Below, piece after piece: positions 16,678 to 25,987 of a DNA stretch of 29,381 nucleotides. Every line of letters starts with the position of its first letter. The stretch's first letter is position 1. The notes below the pieces were generated by a model that searched no databases, was not told where the DNA came from, and saw nothing but the letters and a program-made list of their open reading frames with translations. Source of the stretch: Bacillota bacterium (GTDB lineage Bacteria > Bacillota > Clostridia > Peptostreptococcales > Anaerovoracaceae); the NCBI GenBank assembly GCA_017431395.1, contig JAFRLD010000027.1, forward strand, positions 1-29,381, read 5' to 3'. Position numbers and translations under genes: made by a program.

Positions 16678-17574
16678 ATGAACGATTACACATTTGAGGA
16701 TTACAAAAAGATCGTAGAAGAGCATCTGTCGGATTTTCTGCCCGACATCGATCACAAGAGCATCACGCTGTATGATTCCATGAAATACAGCCTGATGGCC
16801 GGGGGCAAACGGATCCGGCCGGTCCTGCTTCTTGCCGCCTGCGATTTCTGCGGCGGTAAGATAGAAGAGGCGTTGCCATATGCCTGCGCGATAGAGTACA
16901 TCCATACCTATACGCTGATCCACGATGATCTGCCCTGTATGGACAACGACGATCTGCGCCGCGGGATCCCGACCAATCACAAAGTCTATGGGGACGCCGT
17001 CGCAACGCTCGCGGGAGATGGACTGCAGTCCGCCGCTTACGAAGCCATGCAGAGGGATGTACTCCTTTATCTGGACGATTTGAAGGCACTAAAAAAACGG
17101 ATCCGCGCATCCTATGAGATCACGAAGGGATGTGGCTGCCGCGGCGTTGTCGCGGGGCAGATCGCGGATATGGAGGCGGAGCACAAGACCTGTTCTCCCG
17201 AAATGCTTGATTTCATCCACCTGAATAAAACGGCGGCCATGATCGTCGCCGCGATCCGGGCCGGTGCCTCCCTGGGAGATCCGGACAGCAAGATGCTCGA
17301 GGACCTGAACATCTATGCGGAGAACCTGGGACTGGCGTTCCAGATCTGCGATGACATCCTGGATGTCGTCGGCGACGAAAAGAAGCTTGGCAAGAAGACC
17401 GGCATGGACAGCGAGAATCAGAAGGCGACGTATCCGGCGCTCTATGGCCTGGAAGCATCCAGACAGCGCCTGTCGGAGCTCACGGACTGCGCCGTGGAAG
17501 CGCTCTCCTGTTACTACGATAATGCGGAGCTGTTCACCAGTCTCGCCAGGGAGCTCGAACACAGAGGGGAATAA
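16678..17574 (+). CDS. ispA: Farnesyl diphosphate synthase type polyprenyl synthetase
   Basis: A short-chain prenyltransferase of 298 residues that condenses isopentenyl diphosphate with allylic partners to make farnesyl (perhaps geranylgeranyl) diphosphate. The first aspartate-rich motif is in IHDDLPCMDNDDLRRG, with two residues inserted between the aspartates as in bacterial IspA and a tyrosine five positions before the motif, which favours short products. The second motif is DDILD (in QICDDILDVVGDEKKLG). The GGKRIRP substrate loop is near residue 40. Two ATG codons lie at 16672 and 16678; the second is better spaced from the GGGGG at 16666-16670. dxs, which feeds the same pathway, starts nine bases after the stop. 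Confidence 0.93.
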   Translation: MNDYTFEDYKKIVEEHLSDFLPDIDHKSITLYDSMKYSLMAGGKRIRPVLLLAACDFCGGKIEEALPYACAIEYIHTYTLIHDDLPCMDNDDLRRGIPTNHKVYGDAVATLAGDGLQSAAYEAMQRDVLLYLDDLKALKKRIRASYEITKGCGCRGVVAGQIADMEAEHKTCSPEMLDFIHLNKTAAMIVAAIRAGASLGDPDSKMLEDLNIYAENLGLAFQICDDILDVVGDEKKLGKKTGMDSENQKATYPALYGLEASRQRLSELTDCAVEALSCYYDNAELFTSLARELEHRGE

Positions 17575-17583
17575 GGATCTATT

Positions 17584-19440
17584 ATGAGCAACTATCTGAA
17601 ACAGCATAAATTCCCGGAAGACCTAAAAAACATGGACTATGACGAACTGGAGCTCCTCTCGTTTGAGATCCGGGATTTTCTCGTGAGTTCCGTAGCGAAG
17701 ACCGGAGGTCACCTGGCTTCCAGCCTCGGCGTCGTAGAGCTTACTATAGCCCTGCATAAGGTGTTCGATGCCCCGAAGGATAAGCTTATCTGGGACGTCG
17801 GACACCAGACCTATGTGCATAAGATCCTGACCGGACGGACGGACGGATTCGAACATTTGCGCCAGATGGGCGGCATGAGCGGATTCCCGAAACGCTGCGA
17901 GAGCGAGTTCGACCCGTTCGATACAGGTCACAGCAGTACCTCCATCGGGCTTGGTCTCGGCACAGCCATTGCCAGAGATCTGGCCGGGGAGGATTACCAT
18001 GTCGTCTCCGTCATCGGAGATGGGGCACTCACCGGAGGCGGAGCGTTCGAAGCGCTGAACAGCGCCGGTCACCAGCAGACCGATCTGATCATCGTGCTCA
18101 ATGACAACGGGATGTCCATCTCGCCCAACACCGGCGGCCTTTCGAACCATCTGGTGCGTCTGTCCGGCACAGCGGGCTACGCGAATATGAAGCAGCGGAT
18201 CAAGTCCGGTGTTTCCCGGGTGCCTGTGATCGGCAACGATATCGTATCCGGACTGCAGCACGCCAAGGAAAAGATCAAATACTCCGTGATCGAAGACGGG
18301 ATCATCTTCGAGGAACTGGGTTTCAAATACATCGGTCCGGTAGACGGACATGACATCGAAGAATTGTGCGAGGTTTTGGAGAATGCCAAGAGCCTCGGCG
18401 GTCCGGTGCTCATCCATACGCTGACCATGAAAGGGAAGGGCTACACCCATGCTGAGAATCACCCGGAGCGTTTTCACGGGATCGGTCCGTTCGACCCCGT
18501 CACCGGGATGCCTCTCTCGGGCAAAGGCAGGCCTTCCTGGTCCGATGTCTTCGGGGACAAACTTGTCCGTATGGCTTTCCAGGATCCTAAGATCGTCGCG
18601 GTCAGCGCGGCCATGATCGACGGGACCGGACTCGAAGGCTTCAGCCGCACGTTCCCGAAACGGATCTTCGATGCAGGCATCGCTGAAGGCCATGCGGTGA
18701 CCTTCAGCGCAGGGATGGCGGCCGCCGGACGAAAACCATTCGTCGCGGTCTACTCCACCTTCCTGCAGAGGGCCTATGACCAGATCTTAGAGGACGTCTG
18801 CCTGCAGGGTCTTCCGGTCGTATTCTGTCTTGACCGGGCAGGGATCGTCGGTGCCGATGGAGAGACCCACCATGGGATCTATGATATTTCCTATCTCAGG
18901 TCTATGCCCGGCATGACCGTTCTGGCTCCCGCGACCGCAGGCCAGCTCGAAGAGATGATGGAATTCGCCGCGAAAGCGGAAGGGCCTGTAGCGATCCGTT
19001 ATCCGAGGGGCGAGGCGCCTCGGGAACCGGAGCTGCCGCCGTTCGAAGCGGGACATGCCCAGCGGCTTAAAGACGGAAAGGAAGTGGACATCTGGGCTGC
19101 CGGCCCGATGCTCCATAAGGCGCTGGAGGCTGCGGAACTCCTGAAGGAGCAGGGCATTACCGCCGGTGTGGTCAATATCGCATCGGTCCAGCCTTTGGAC
19201 GGGAACACACTAAAGGAGGCGGCTACGAGCATACCGCTCATCGTCACGCTGGAAGATAACGTTCTCTCCGGGGGGACCGGGGAATGCATCGACCGGCTGC
19301 TGGCAGAGGATCCGGTCCGGGTGATCAATCTCGGCTGGCCGGACTGCTTCGTTCCCCATGGCAAACAGGAGGAACTGTATGAGGCTTACGGGCTGGATGC
19401 CGCTTCTATAGCTGCCAGGATCAAGGAGGAATGCAGGTGA
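17584..19440 (+). CDS. dxs: 1-deoxy-D-xylulose-5-phosphate synthase
   Basis: A thiamine-dependent transketolase-like enzyme that joins pyruvate and glyceraldehyde 3-phosphate, the first step of the MEP isoprenoid pathway. Its 618 residues carry the DVGHQTYVHKILTGR block near 60-75, the thiamine-diphosphate motif GDGALTGGGAFEALN with a later LNDNGMSI, and the pyrimidine-domain block FCLDRAGIVGADGETHHG. A C-terminal transketolase domain completes it. Being next to ispA supports a shared isoprenoid role. The stop overlaps the tlyA start. I see no sign of truncation. Confidence 0.97.
   Translation: MSNYLKQHKFPEDLKNMDYDELELLSFEIRDFLVSSVAKTGGHLASSLGVVELTIALHKVFDAPKDKLIWDVGHQTYVHKILTGRTDGFEHLRQMGGMSGFPKRCESEFDPFDTGHSSTSIGLGLGTAIARDLAGEDYHVVSVIGDGALTGGGAFEALNSAGHQQTDLIIVLNDNGMSISPNTGGLSNHLVRLSGTAGYANMKQRIKSGVSRVPVIGNDIVSGLQHAKEKIKYSVIEDGIIFEELGFKYIGPVDGHDIEELCEVLENAKSLGGPVLIHTLTMKGKGYTHAENHPERFHGIGPFDPVTGMPLSGKGRPSWSDVFGDKLVRMAFQDPKIVAVSAAMIDGTGLEGFSRTFPKRIFDAGIAEGHAVTFSAGMAAAGRKPFVAVYSTFLQRAYDQILEDVCLQGLPVVFCLDRAGIVGADGETHHGIYDISYLRSMPGMTVLAPATAGQLEEMMEFAAKAEGPVAIRYPRGEAPREPELPPFEAGHAQRLKDGKEVDIWAAGPMLHKALEAAELLKEQGITAGVVNIASVQPLDGNTLKEAATSIPLIVTLEDNVLSGGTGECIDRLLAEDPVRVINLGWPDCFVPHGKQEELYEAYGLDAASIAARIKEECR
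19423..19429 (+). promoter_or_regulatory. Ribosome binding site deciding a GTG start for tlyA
   Basis: AAGGAGG inside the end of dxs is seven bases before GTG 19437 but only one base before ATG 19431. The spacing favours the GTG. Confidence 0.6.
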
Positions 19441-20234
19441 AAGACAGACTGGATGTGATCCTCACAGAAAAAGGATTGTTCGATTCCCGTGAAAAAGCCA
19501 AGGCGGCGATCATGGCCGGCGAGATCCTCGTGGACGGACAGAGGATCGATAAACCCGGAACGAAGGTGGACGACGCGGCGGAGATCACCGTCAAGGAGGC
19601 TTCCTGTCCCTATGTCAGCCGCGGCGGGCTGAAGCTCGAGAAGGCCATCAAATCCTTCGATCTGGATCTTCAGGGCGTCAAAGCCGTGGACATCGGAGCC
19701 TCGACCGGAGGTTTCACCGACTGCATGCTGAGGAATGGGGCGGACCATGTTTACTGCATCGATGTCGGGTATGGACAGCTGGACTGGAAGCTGCGAAATG
19801 ATCCTCGGATCACGAACATGGAAAAAACCAATGTCCGGTATCTGGATGTGGACCTGATCGGGACCGATGTGGATTTCATCTCAATCGATGTCTCCTTCAT
19901 TTCCCTCAAGCTGGTGCTGCCGGTGGCGGCCGATCTTCTTCGCGAAGGCGGACAGATCGTCAGTCTCGTGAAGCCGCAGTTCGAGGCGGGAAGGGAGCAG
20001 GTAGGAAAAAAAGGGATCGTCCGGGATCCGGCGGTCCACCGTCAGGTCATCGAGCAGGTCATCGGCTATGCGGAGAGCTGCGGATTATGCCCTGAAGGCC
20101 TTGATTTCTCTCCGGTCACAGGAACCAAAGGAAATATTGAATATCTTCTTTTCATGACGAAGAAACTATGTAATAATAGAGTGGGTGAGGATGCGGTCCG
20201 TCAAGTGGTGGAAGCATCCCATGAACAGTTATAA
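19437..20234 (+). CDS. tlyA: TlyA family rRNA 2'-O-methyltransferase
   Basis: A protein of 265 residues with an S4 RNA-binding domain (about 1-60) and an FtsJ-like methyltransferase domain. The SAM motif is DIGASTGGFTDCML near residue 82, and the SLVKPQFEAGREQVGKKGIV block is typical. Family members methylate 16S and in some cases 23S rRNA and were first named hemolysins. GTG 19437 overlaps the dxs stop as GTGA, the coupling style used elsewhere in this block. In many Clostridia nadK, argR and recN follow tlyA; here an aminotransferase follows. The choice of 16S or 23S target is not visible. Confidence 0.92.
   Translation: MKDRLDVILTEKGLFDSREKAKAAIMAGEILVDGQRIDKPGTKVDDAAEITVKEASCPYVSRGGLKLEKAIKSFDLDLQGVKAVDIGASTGGFTDCMLRNGADHVYCIDVGYGQLDWKLRNDPRITNMEKTNVRYLDVDLIGTDVDFISIDVSFISLKLVLPVAADLLREGGQIVSLVKPQFEAGREQVGKKGIVRDPAVHRQVIEQVIGYAESCGLCPEGLDFSPVTGTKGNIEYLLFMTKKLCNNRVGEDAVRQVVEASHEQL
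20149..20177 (+). promoter_or_regulatory. Candidate promoter of the aminotransferase gene, inside tlyA
   Basis: TTTTCA (20149-20154), a 17-base spacer and AATAAT (20172-20177) preceded by TG at 20169-20170. It lies in the AT-rich end of tlyA and would leave a leader of about 77 bases. Confidence 0.4.
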
Positions 20235-20260
20235 ATGATTTTTGAGGAGGGCTTAAACAA

Positions 20261-21460
20261 ATGGAAGTATCTAAGAGAGTTGGCGCAATGCAGTTTTCAC
20301 CGATCCGTCGCTTCAACACATTCGCGTTCGAAGCAGAGGCAGCAGGCAAGAAGGTCTATCGCCTGAACATCGGACAGCCGGACGTTGAGACACCGGAATG
20401 CTTCATGGAAGCGATCAAGAGCTTTGACAAGAAGGTCATCGCTTATGCGGAGTCCGGCGGTGTGACCGAACTCGTTGATGCCATCATCGATTACAACAAG
20501 CAGTATAACATGGTGTTCGAGAGAAAGAACATCCTGATCACCAACGGCGGTTCCGAAGCGCTGACCATGATCTTCACCGCTCTGCTGAACCCTGGCGAAG
20601 AAGCTGTCATCGCTGAGCCGTTCTACACGAACTACAACACATTCTGCAACCAGGTCAACGGCAAGCTCGTCCCGATCACCACGAAGGCGGAAGACGGCTA
20701 TGCATGGGCTGACCGTGAACTGATCGAAGCTTCCATTACAGAGAATACCAAAGCGATCTGCTGCATCAGCCCGGGCAACCCGACCGGACGTGTCCTGACT
20801 CTGGACGAGATGAAGCTGATCGGTGAGATCGCGAAGGAACATGATCTGTGGATCATCTCGGACGAGGTCTACAGAGAGTTCGCTTATGACGGAAGAGAAG
20901 TCACATCCTTCGGTATGCTGGAGGATATCGCGGACCGCGTCGTCATCGTCGACTCCGTTTCCAAGCGTTTCTCCGCCTGCGGCGCCCGTGTCGGCTGTGT
21001 CATGAGCAAGAACGATGAGCTTATGAGCGGCATCCTGAAGCTCGCACAGGGCAGACTCTGCTGCCCGACACTGGAGCAGGTCGGTGCTGCGGCTCTGTAC
21101 AGACTGGACAAGTCCTACTATGACGAAGCCAAGGCAGAATACGAAGGAAGAAGAAACGCAGCTTATGAAGAGCTGTCCCAGATCCCGGGCATCGTATGCC
21201 AGAAGCCGGGCGGTGCGTTCTACCTGACCTGCAAGCTGCCGGTCGAGGACGCGGAGGACTTCCTGATGTTCCTGCTGAAGGAATTCGATGACAACGGTGA
21301 GACCGTTATGTTCGCACCGGCGGCCGGATTCTATGCGACCGAAGGACTGGGCAAGAACGAGATGCGTATCGCTTACGTCCTGAACCAGGATTCCATGAGA
21401 CGTGGCGCAGAGCTGATCAAGCTGGGAATCGAGGCATACAAGGCTGCGGGGAACAAATAA
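20261..21460 (+). CDS. PLP-dependent aminotransferase, class I/II
   Basis: A cytoplasmic fold-type I aminotransferase of 399 residues. The PLP lysine is K235 in SVSKRFSACGARVG; SPGNPTGRV and SDEVYREF provide the other cofactor contacts. The N-terminal NIGQPDVETP is typical of aspartate or alanine aminotransferase-like enzymes, but the substrate cannot be read with confidence. A strong GAGGAGG lies 12 bases before the ATG. All 19 arginine codons are AGA, CGT or CGC, with no CGG or AGG, unlike mutS and mutL next to it. This suggests high expression or a different history. It may be transcribed separately from tlyA. Confidence 0.9.
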   Translation: MEVSKRVGAMQFSPIRRFNTFAFEAEAAGKKVYRLNIGQPDVETPECFMEAIKSFDKKVIAYAESGGVTELVDAIIDYNKQYNMVFERKNILITNGGSEALTMIFTALLNPGEEAVIAEPFYTNYNTFCNQVNGKLVPITTKAEDGYAWADRELIEASITENTKAICCISPGNPTGRVLTLDEMKLIGEIAKEHDLWIISDEVYREFAYDGREVTSFGMLEDIADRVVIVDSVSKRFSACGARVGCVMSKNDELMSGILKLAQGRLCCPTLEQVGAAALYRLDKSYYDEAKAEYEGRRNAAYEELSQIPGIVCQKPGGAFYLTCKLPVEDAEDFLMFLLKEFDDNGETVMFAPAAGFYATEGLGKNEMRIAYVLNQDSMRRGAELIKLGIEAYKAAGNK

Positions 21461-21476
21461 ACCAGAAAGGTAAACC

Positions 21477-24161
21477 ATGGCATCGAAACTGTCACCGATG
21501 ATGCAGCAGTACATCGAGATCAAGGAGCAGTACAAGGATGAGATCCTGTTCTTTAGGCTCGGTGACTTCTACGAAATGTTCTTCGAGGACGCGAAACTCG
21601 TATCCCGGGAACTCGAATTGACATTGACAGGTAAAAACTGCGGATTGGAAGAAAGGGCTCCTATGTGTGGAGTCCCTTTCCATTCCGCGGATACTTATAT
21701 TGCCCGTTTGATCGAAAAAGGGTATAAGGTCGCGATCTGTGAGCAGACGGAGGACCCGGCCAGCGCCAAGGGTCTGGTCCGGCGAGAGGTCGTCCAGGTC
21801 GTAACGCCCGGAACACTGCTTTCGGCCACTATGCTTCGGGAGGATGAGAACAACTTCATCGCTTCGATCCATATGGGCTCCGAAGGAGTCGGACTGGCTT
21901 ACTGCGACATCTCCACCGGAGAGCTAAGGATGACCGGCCTTGAGGGAGCGGACCCTGTGACTTCCATGCAGGATGAGCTCGTCAAGATCAATGCCCGGGA
22001 GATCCTGATGGATGAAGCCTCCTCGGAGCTTCTTGATATGGACGATCTCAGGACTTTGACCGGAGCTTTTCTGAATGTGGCGGACGCCGCGTTCTACCGG
22101 CCGGAAGCGATGCGCGACTGCCTGCGCCGCCAGTTCCACACCGGCTCCCTGCAGGGCCTCGGGATCCCGGAAGGTTCACCGATGGAGACGGCCGCTGGCG
22201 CGCTGCTCCTCTATATCCACGATACACAGAAGAATGACCTCAGCCATATCTCACGGCCCGTCGTCTATTCCACCGGAGACCATATGTCGCTCGATAAAGC
22301 GACGATCCGCAACCTGGAGCTGACGGAGACCTTGTTCGAGAAGAAGCTTCAGGGCTCCCTGCTGGGCGTCCTGGACAAGACGCATACGGCCATGGGCTCA
22401 AGGCTTCTGAAGCAGTGGCTCCGGACCCCGCTGAATGACTGCGCCCGGATCGGCCAGCGCCTGGATGCGGTGGGAGAGCTCGCGGAGGATGTCCTGCTCC
22501 GAAACGACCTTAAGGAAGAACTCAAACGTATCTATGACTTCGAAAGGCTGGCCGGACGGATCGCCACAGGCAAGGCGAACGGAAGGGACCTGATCGCGCT
22601 TCGGGGTTCGTGTGAAAGCCTCCCGGAGATCAAACGGCTGATCTCGGACTGCGGGAGCCAGCTTTTGCAGGAGCTTAACGCACAGATCCGGGGCCTCGAA
22701 GAGGTTCGGGACCTGATCGGGCGCGGCATCGTGGAGGAGCCGCCGTTCACCGTGAAGGAAGGCGGGCTGATCCGGGAAGGATATTCCGCGGAGCTGGATG
22801 ATATGAAGCTTTCCATCCGGGACGCGAGGGAATGGATCGCGTCTCTTGAAGCCAAGGAAAGGGAACGGACCGGCATCAAGAACCTGAAGGTCGGTTTCAA
22901 CAAGGTCTTCGGCTATTATCTGGAGGTGACGAAATCCTTCTATGATCAGGTGCCGGAGGATTATATACGAAAACAGACGCTCGTTGGGAGCGAGCGGTTC
23001 GTCACGCCCCAGCTGAAGGAGACGGAACGCCTCGTCCTGAACGCGGAGACGGAGATCAATAAGATGGAATACGATCTTTTCTCCGGGATCCGCAGCCGCC
23101 TGCAGGAGATGACGTCGGAGATCCAGGAGACCTCCGCGGCCATCGCCCAGCTCGATGCGCTGGTCTCATTCGCCCATGTGAGCGATCAGAACGGATATGT
23201 GCGCCCGCAGGTGGATGAGGGGGATGTGATCCAGATCGAACGGGGCCGCCACCCGGTCATCGAACAGACGATCCGGGATGGTCTCTTCGTCAGCAATGAT
23301 ACATACATCGACCGGACGGAGGCCAGCATGCTGATCATCACCGGCCCGAACATGTCCGGTAAATCCACCTATATGCGGCAGACCGCCCTGATCGTGCTGA
23401 TGTCCCAGATCGGCTGCTTCGTTCCGGCGTCTGCGGCCCATATCGGGATCTGCGACCGGATCTTCACGAGGATCGGTGCCTCCGATAATCTGGCCCAGGG
23501 GCAGAGCACGTTCTATGTGGAGATGAGCGAGCTTTCATACATCCTGAATACCGCGACCCGGCGGAGCCTGGTGATCCTGGATGAAATAGGGCGGGGGACG
23601 AGCACCTATGACGGTCTCTCCATCGCATGGGCGGCCGCAGAGTATCTGTGCCGGGAGGACCGCAGGATCCGTACGCTGTTCGCGACCCATTATCACGAGA
23701 TGACCGTGCTGGAACAGACGCTGCCGGGCGTCCGCAACCTGAACGTTGATGTGGCGGAGGAGAACGGGGATATCATCTTCCTGCACAAGATCGTTCCGGG
23801 AAGCGCGAGCCGCAGCTATGGCATCCATGTCGCCAAGCTGGCCGGCGCACCGAAGGAGCTCCTGGATACGGCCAGGATGCATCTCGAGGCGCTCAGCGGC
23901 GATATGGAGGAAAATGTATCGACGGTCGCATCAGACTCCTCTTTAGGGGCAGAAAACGCCTCAGAACCTGTTTTAGCGCCTCCTACGGCGTTCGTACCGG
24001 CGGCTTCCGTCCCGGATCCGGGTGAAGAGGCCGAGGAACAGCTTTCGCTCTTCGCCCAGGTGCCGGATCCGATCTCCGAACGGATCCGCGGCCTCGATCT
24101 GATGAATACGACACCGTCCCAGGCACTGCAGATCCTGGAGGAGCTGAAGGAGTATCTATGA
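21477..24161 (+). CDS. mutS: DNA mismatch recognition ATPase MutS
   Basis: A mismatch-sensing ATPase of 894 residues. The mismatch-reading F-Y-E is at 31-33 (RLGDFYEMF). Connector, lever and clamp regions fill the middle. The ATPase has Walker A GPNMSGKS at 623-630 and Walker B VILDEIGRGTS. The C-terminal tail contains QLSLF at 855-859, a classic beta-clamp binding pentapeptide, after a low-complexity linker rich in Ala, Ser and Pro. The AGAAAGG ribosome site fits the ATG at 21477. The stop overlaps mutL as ATGA. Complete, of normal length, and without an internal break. Confidence 0.97.
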   Translation: MASKLSPMMQQYIEIKEQYKDEILFFRLGDFYEMFFEDAKLVSRELELTLTGKNCGLEERAPMCGVPFHSADTYIARLIEKGYKVAICEQTEDPASAKGLVRREVVQVVTPGTLLSATMLREDENNFIASIHMGSEGVGLAYCDISTGELRMTGLEGADPVTSMQDELVKINAREILMDEASSELLDMDDLRTLTGAFLNVADAAFYRPEAMRDCLRRQFHTGSLQGLGIPEGSPMETAAGALLLYIHDTQKNDLSHISRPVVYSTGDHMSLDKATIRNLELTETLFEKKLQGSLLGVLDKTHTAMGSRLLKQWLRTPLNDCARIGQRLDAVGELAEDVLLRNDLKEELKRIYDFERLAGRIATGKANGRDLIALRGSCESLPEIKRLISDCGSQLLQELNAQIRGLEEVRDLIGRGIVEEPPFTVKEGGLIREGYSAELDDMKLSIRDAREWIASLEAKERERTGIKNLKVGFNKVFGYYLEVTKSFYDQVPEDYIRKQTLVGSERFVTPQLKETERLVLNAETEINKMEYDLFSGIRSRLQEMTSEIQETSAAIAQLDALVSFAHVSDQNGYVRPQVDEGDVIQIERGRHPVIEQTIRDGLFVSNDTYIDRTEASMLIITGPNMSGKSTYMRQTALIVLMSQIGCFVPASAAHIGICDRIFTRIGASDNLAQGQSTFYVEMSELSYILNTATRRSLVILDEIGRGTSTYDGLSIAWAAAEYLCREDRRIRTLFATHYHEMTVLEQTLPGVRNLNVDVAEENGDIIFLHKIVPGSASRSYGIHVAKLAGAPKELLDTARMHLEALSGDMEENVSTVASDSSLGAENASEPVLAPPTAFVPAASVPDPGEEAEEQLSLFAQVPDPISERIRGLDLMNTTPSQALQILEELKEYL

Positions 24162-25987
24162 TTCGCGTACTGGATAAAAACGTAGCTGATAAGATCGCTG
24201 CCGGCGAGGTCATCGACCGGCCGGTCTCTATCGTGAAAGAGCTTCTGGAAAATGCCCTGGATGCAGGGGCTACCCAGATCACCGCGGAGATCCGCGGCGG
24301 AGGCAAGGAATATATCCGCATCACGGACGATGGATGCGGGATCCCGGCGGAGGAAACCGGGCTCGCTTTCCGGCGGCATGCCACCAGCAAGATCGAGACC
24401 GAGCAGGATCTCGACTCCATCAGGAGCCTGGGATTTCGCGGAGAGGCCCTGGCCAGCATTTGCGCGGTGGCGAGGGTCGATATGATCACGAAAACAGCGG
24501 ATGCCCACACCGGCCGCCATGTGGTCTGTGAAGGCAGTGAGATCCTGACGGATGATCCGGTCGGATGCCCGGAAGGGACGACGATCACGGTCCAAGATCT
24601 CTTTTATAATGTCCCGGCCAGAAAGAAATTCCTCGGTCCGGACGGGGCCGAAGCCCGCCGCATCATCGATCTGGTATCAAGGATCGCCCTCGCGTATCCG
24701 GATGTCCGTTTCCGGCTCCGAAGCGGCAGGCAGGAGATCTTCCAGACGACCGGCCGCGGGAGCATCCTGGATAATATCTGCCGGATCTATGGGAGAGATA
24801 TCGGAAGAGACCTGGTCAAGGTCGACAAAGCCCAGGACCAGTTCCTGCTGCGGGGATTCGTATCGCCTCCGAACATGTCTTCTTCCTCGAGAAACCGGCA
24901 GTTTTTCTGCGTCAACGGACGGGTGGTCTCCAGCAAGACCGTAGAGCAGGGGCTTGAGAAGGCCTACCGGGAGCGGCTGTTCGCAGGGCGTTTCCCGATC
25001 GCGTTCCTGTTCCTGCAGGTGCCGGCGGACCAGCTCGACGTGAACGTGCATCCGACGAAAAAAGAGATCCGTTTCGACGATCCCTTCGCCGTAGAGGATT
25101 TCCTGGCGGAAGCGGTCCGGGAGGCCCTGGAGGGAAAACAGGCCATACCGGCAGTGGAGACGGAGCGGGCGAAACCGGCGGTGGAGACCGCGCCTGAACC
25201 TGTAGCAGCGAAGCCTGCGCCTGCAAAGGCTGGGCCTGAAGCTGGACCTGAAACCGAGATCACGCCTGCGCCTGCGGCGGTGGAGACTGCGCCTGCGCCT
25301 GCAAGCGCTTCGGAGCAAGTAGACATAAAAAATTTATTGCAGTCTATGAGGGCTGACGCAGAATTAAAGGAGCAAACGGCCGAATATACAGCCGGCAAAG
25401 GGGAGGAGCCCCTGGATCTCGCTTCTCTTGAGGTCATCGGGTCCGTATTCCTCACCTATATCCTCGCTACAGACGGCGACTGCCTGTATCTGATCGATCA
25501 GCACGCCGCCCACGAGAGGATCTTTTATGAAAAACTGCTCGCCCAGTATCACGCCTCCGAGAAGCTGCAGCAGGAGATGCTGATCCCGCTTCAGATCAGT
25601 GTTTCTGCCGACGTGGAGAGCGCGGAGGATGCCTGGATCGGATACCTTCAGGCGATGGGCTATGATATCGAGAATTTCGGCAGCCGGATGTATCTCGTCC
25701 GGGCCGTTCCAGCCTTTGCAGGGCCCCAGGAGGCCGAACAGTTCCTGCGCCAGATGCTGCTCGAACTGGAAGCCCGTCCCGATATCCATTCGTTCGCGGG
25801 CCTTGATAAGCTGATCATGCGTTCCTGCAAATCGGCGGTCAAAGGAGGCGACGTCCTCCATCCAGCGGAGATCCGGTCGCTTCTTACCCAGCTTGCGGAC
25901 TGCGATCGCCCCTGGTCCTGCCCGCACGGACGGCCGACCATCGTGAAGCTGACGAAATATGATCTGGAGAAAATGTTCAAACGCTAA
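24158..25987 (+). CDS. mutL: DNA mismatch repair protein MutL, endonuclease type
   Basis: The partner of MutS, 609 residues. The GHKL ATPase domain shows KELLENALDAGA, DDGCGI and GFRGEALASI. After a linker at about 328-387 rich in Pro, Ala and Glu comes the endonuclease domain. It has the metal motif DQHAAHERIFYE at 447-458, a CKSAVKGGD segment and CPHGRP at 588-593. A beta-clamp motif QEMLIP lies at 472-477. These features mean the protein can nick DNA itself, as in bacteria without MutH. It starts in the mutS stop and ends in TAATG with miaA. Confidence 0.97.
   Translation: MIRVLDKNVADKIAAGEVIDRPVSIVKELLENALDAGATQITAEIRGGGKEYIRITDDGCGIPAEETGLAFRRHATSKIETEQDLDSIRSLGFRGEALASICAVARVDMITKTADAHTGRHVVCEGSEILTDDPVGCPEGTTITVQDLFYNVPARKKFLGPDGAEARRIIDLVSRIALAYPDVRFRLRSGRQEIFQTTGRGSILDNICRIYGRDIGRDLVKVDKAQDQFLLRGFVSPPNMSSSSRNRQFFCVNGRVVSSKTVEQGLEKAYRERLFAGRFPIAFLFLQVPADQLDVNVHPTKKEIRFDDPFAVEDFLAEAVREALEGKQAIPAVETERAKPAVETAPEPVAAKPAPAKAGPEAGPETEITPAPAAVETAPAPASASEQVDIKNLLQSMRADAELKEQTAEYTAGKGEEPLDLASLEVIGSVFLTYILATDGDCLYLIDQHAAHERIFYEKLLAQYHASEKLQQEMLIPLQISVSADVESAEDAWIGYLQAMGYDIENFGSRMYLVRAVPAFAGPQEAEQFLRQMLLELEARPDIHSFAGLDKLIMRSCKSAVKGGDVLHPAEIRSLLTQLADCDRPWSCPHGRPTIVKLTKYDLEKMFKR
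25141..25330 (+). repeat. Low-complexity Pro/Ala/Glu linker of MutL
   Basis: The linker DNA has recurrent GCGCCTGC- and GTGGAGAC-type units coding for repeated PAPA and AVETAP. It is a degenerate repeat, likely a flexible hinge between the two MutL domains. Confidence 0.6.
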
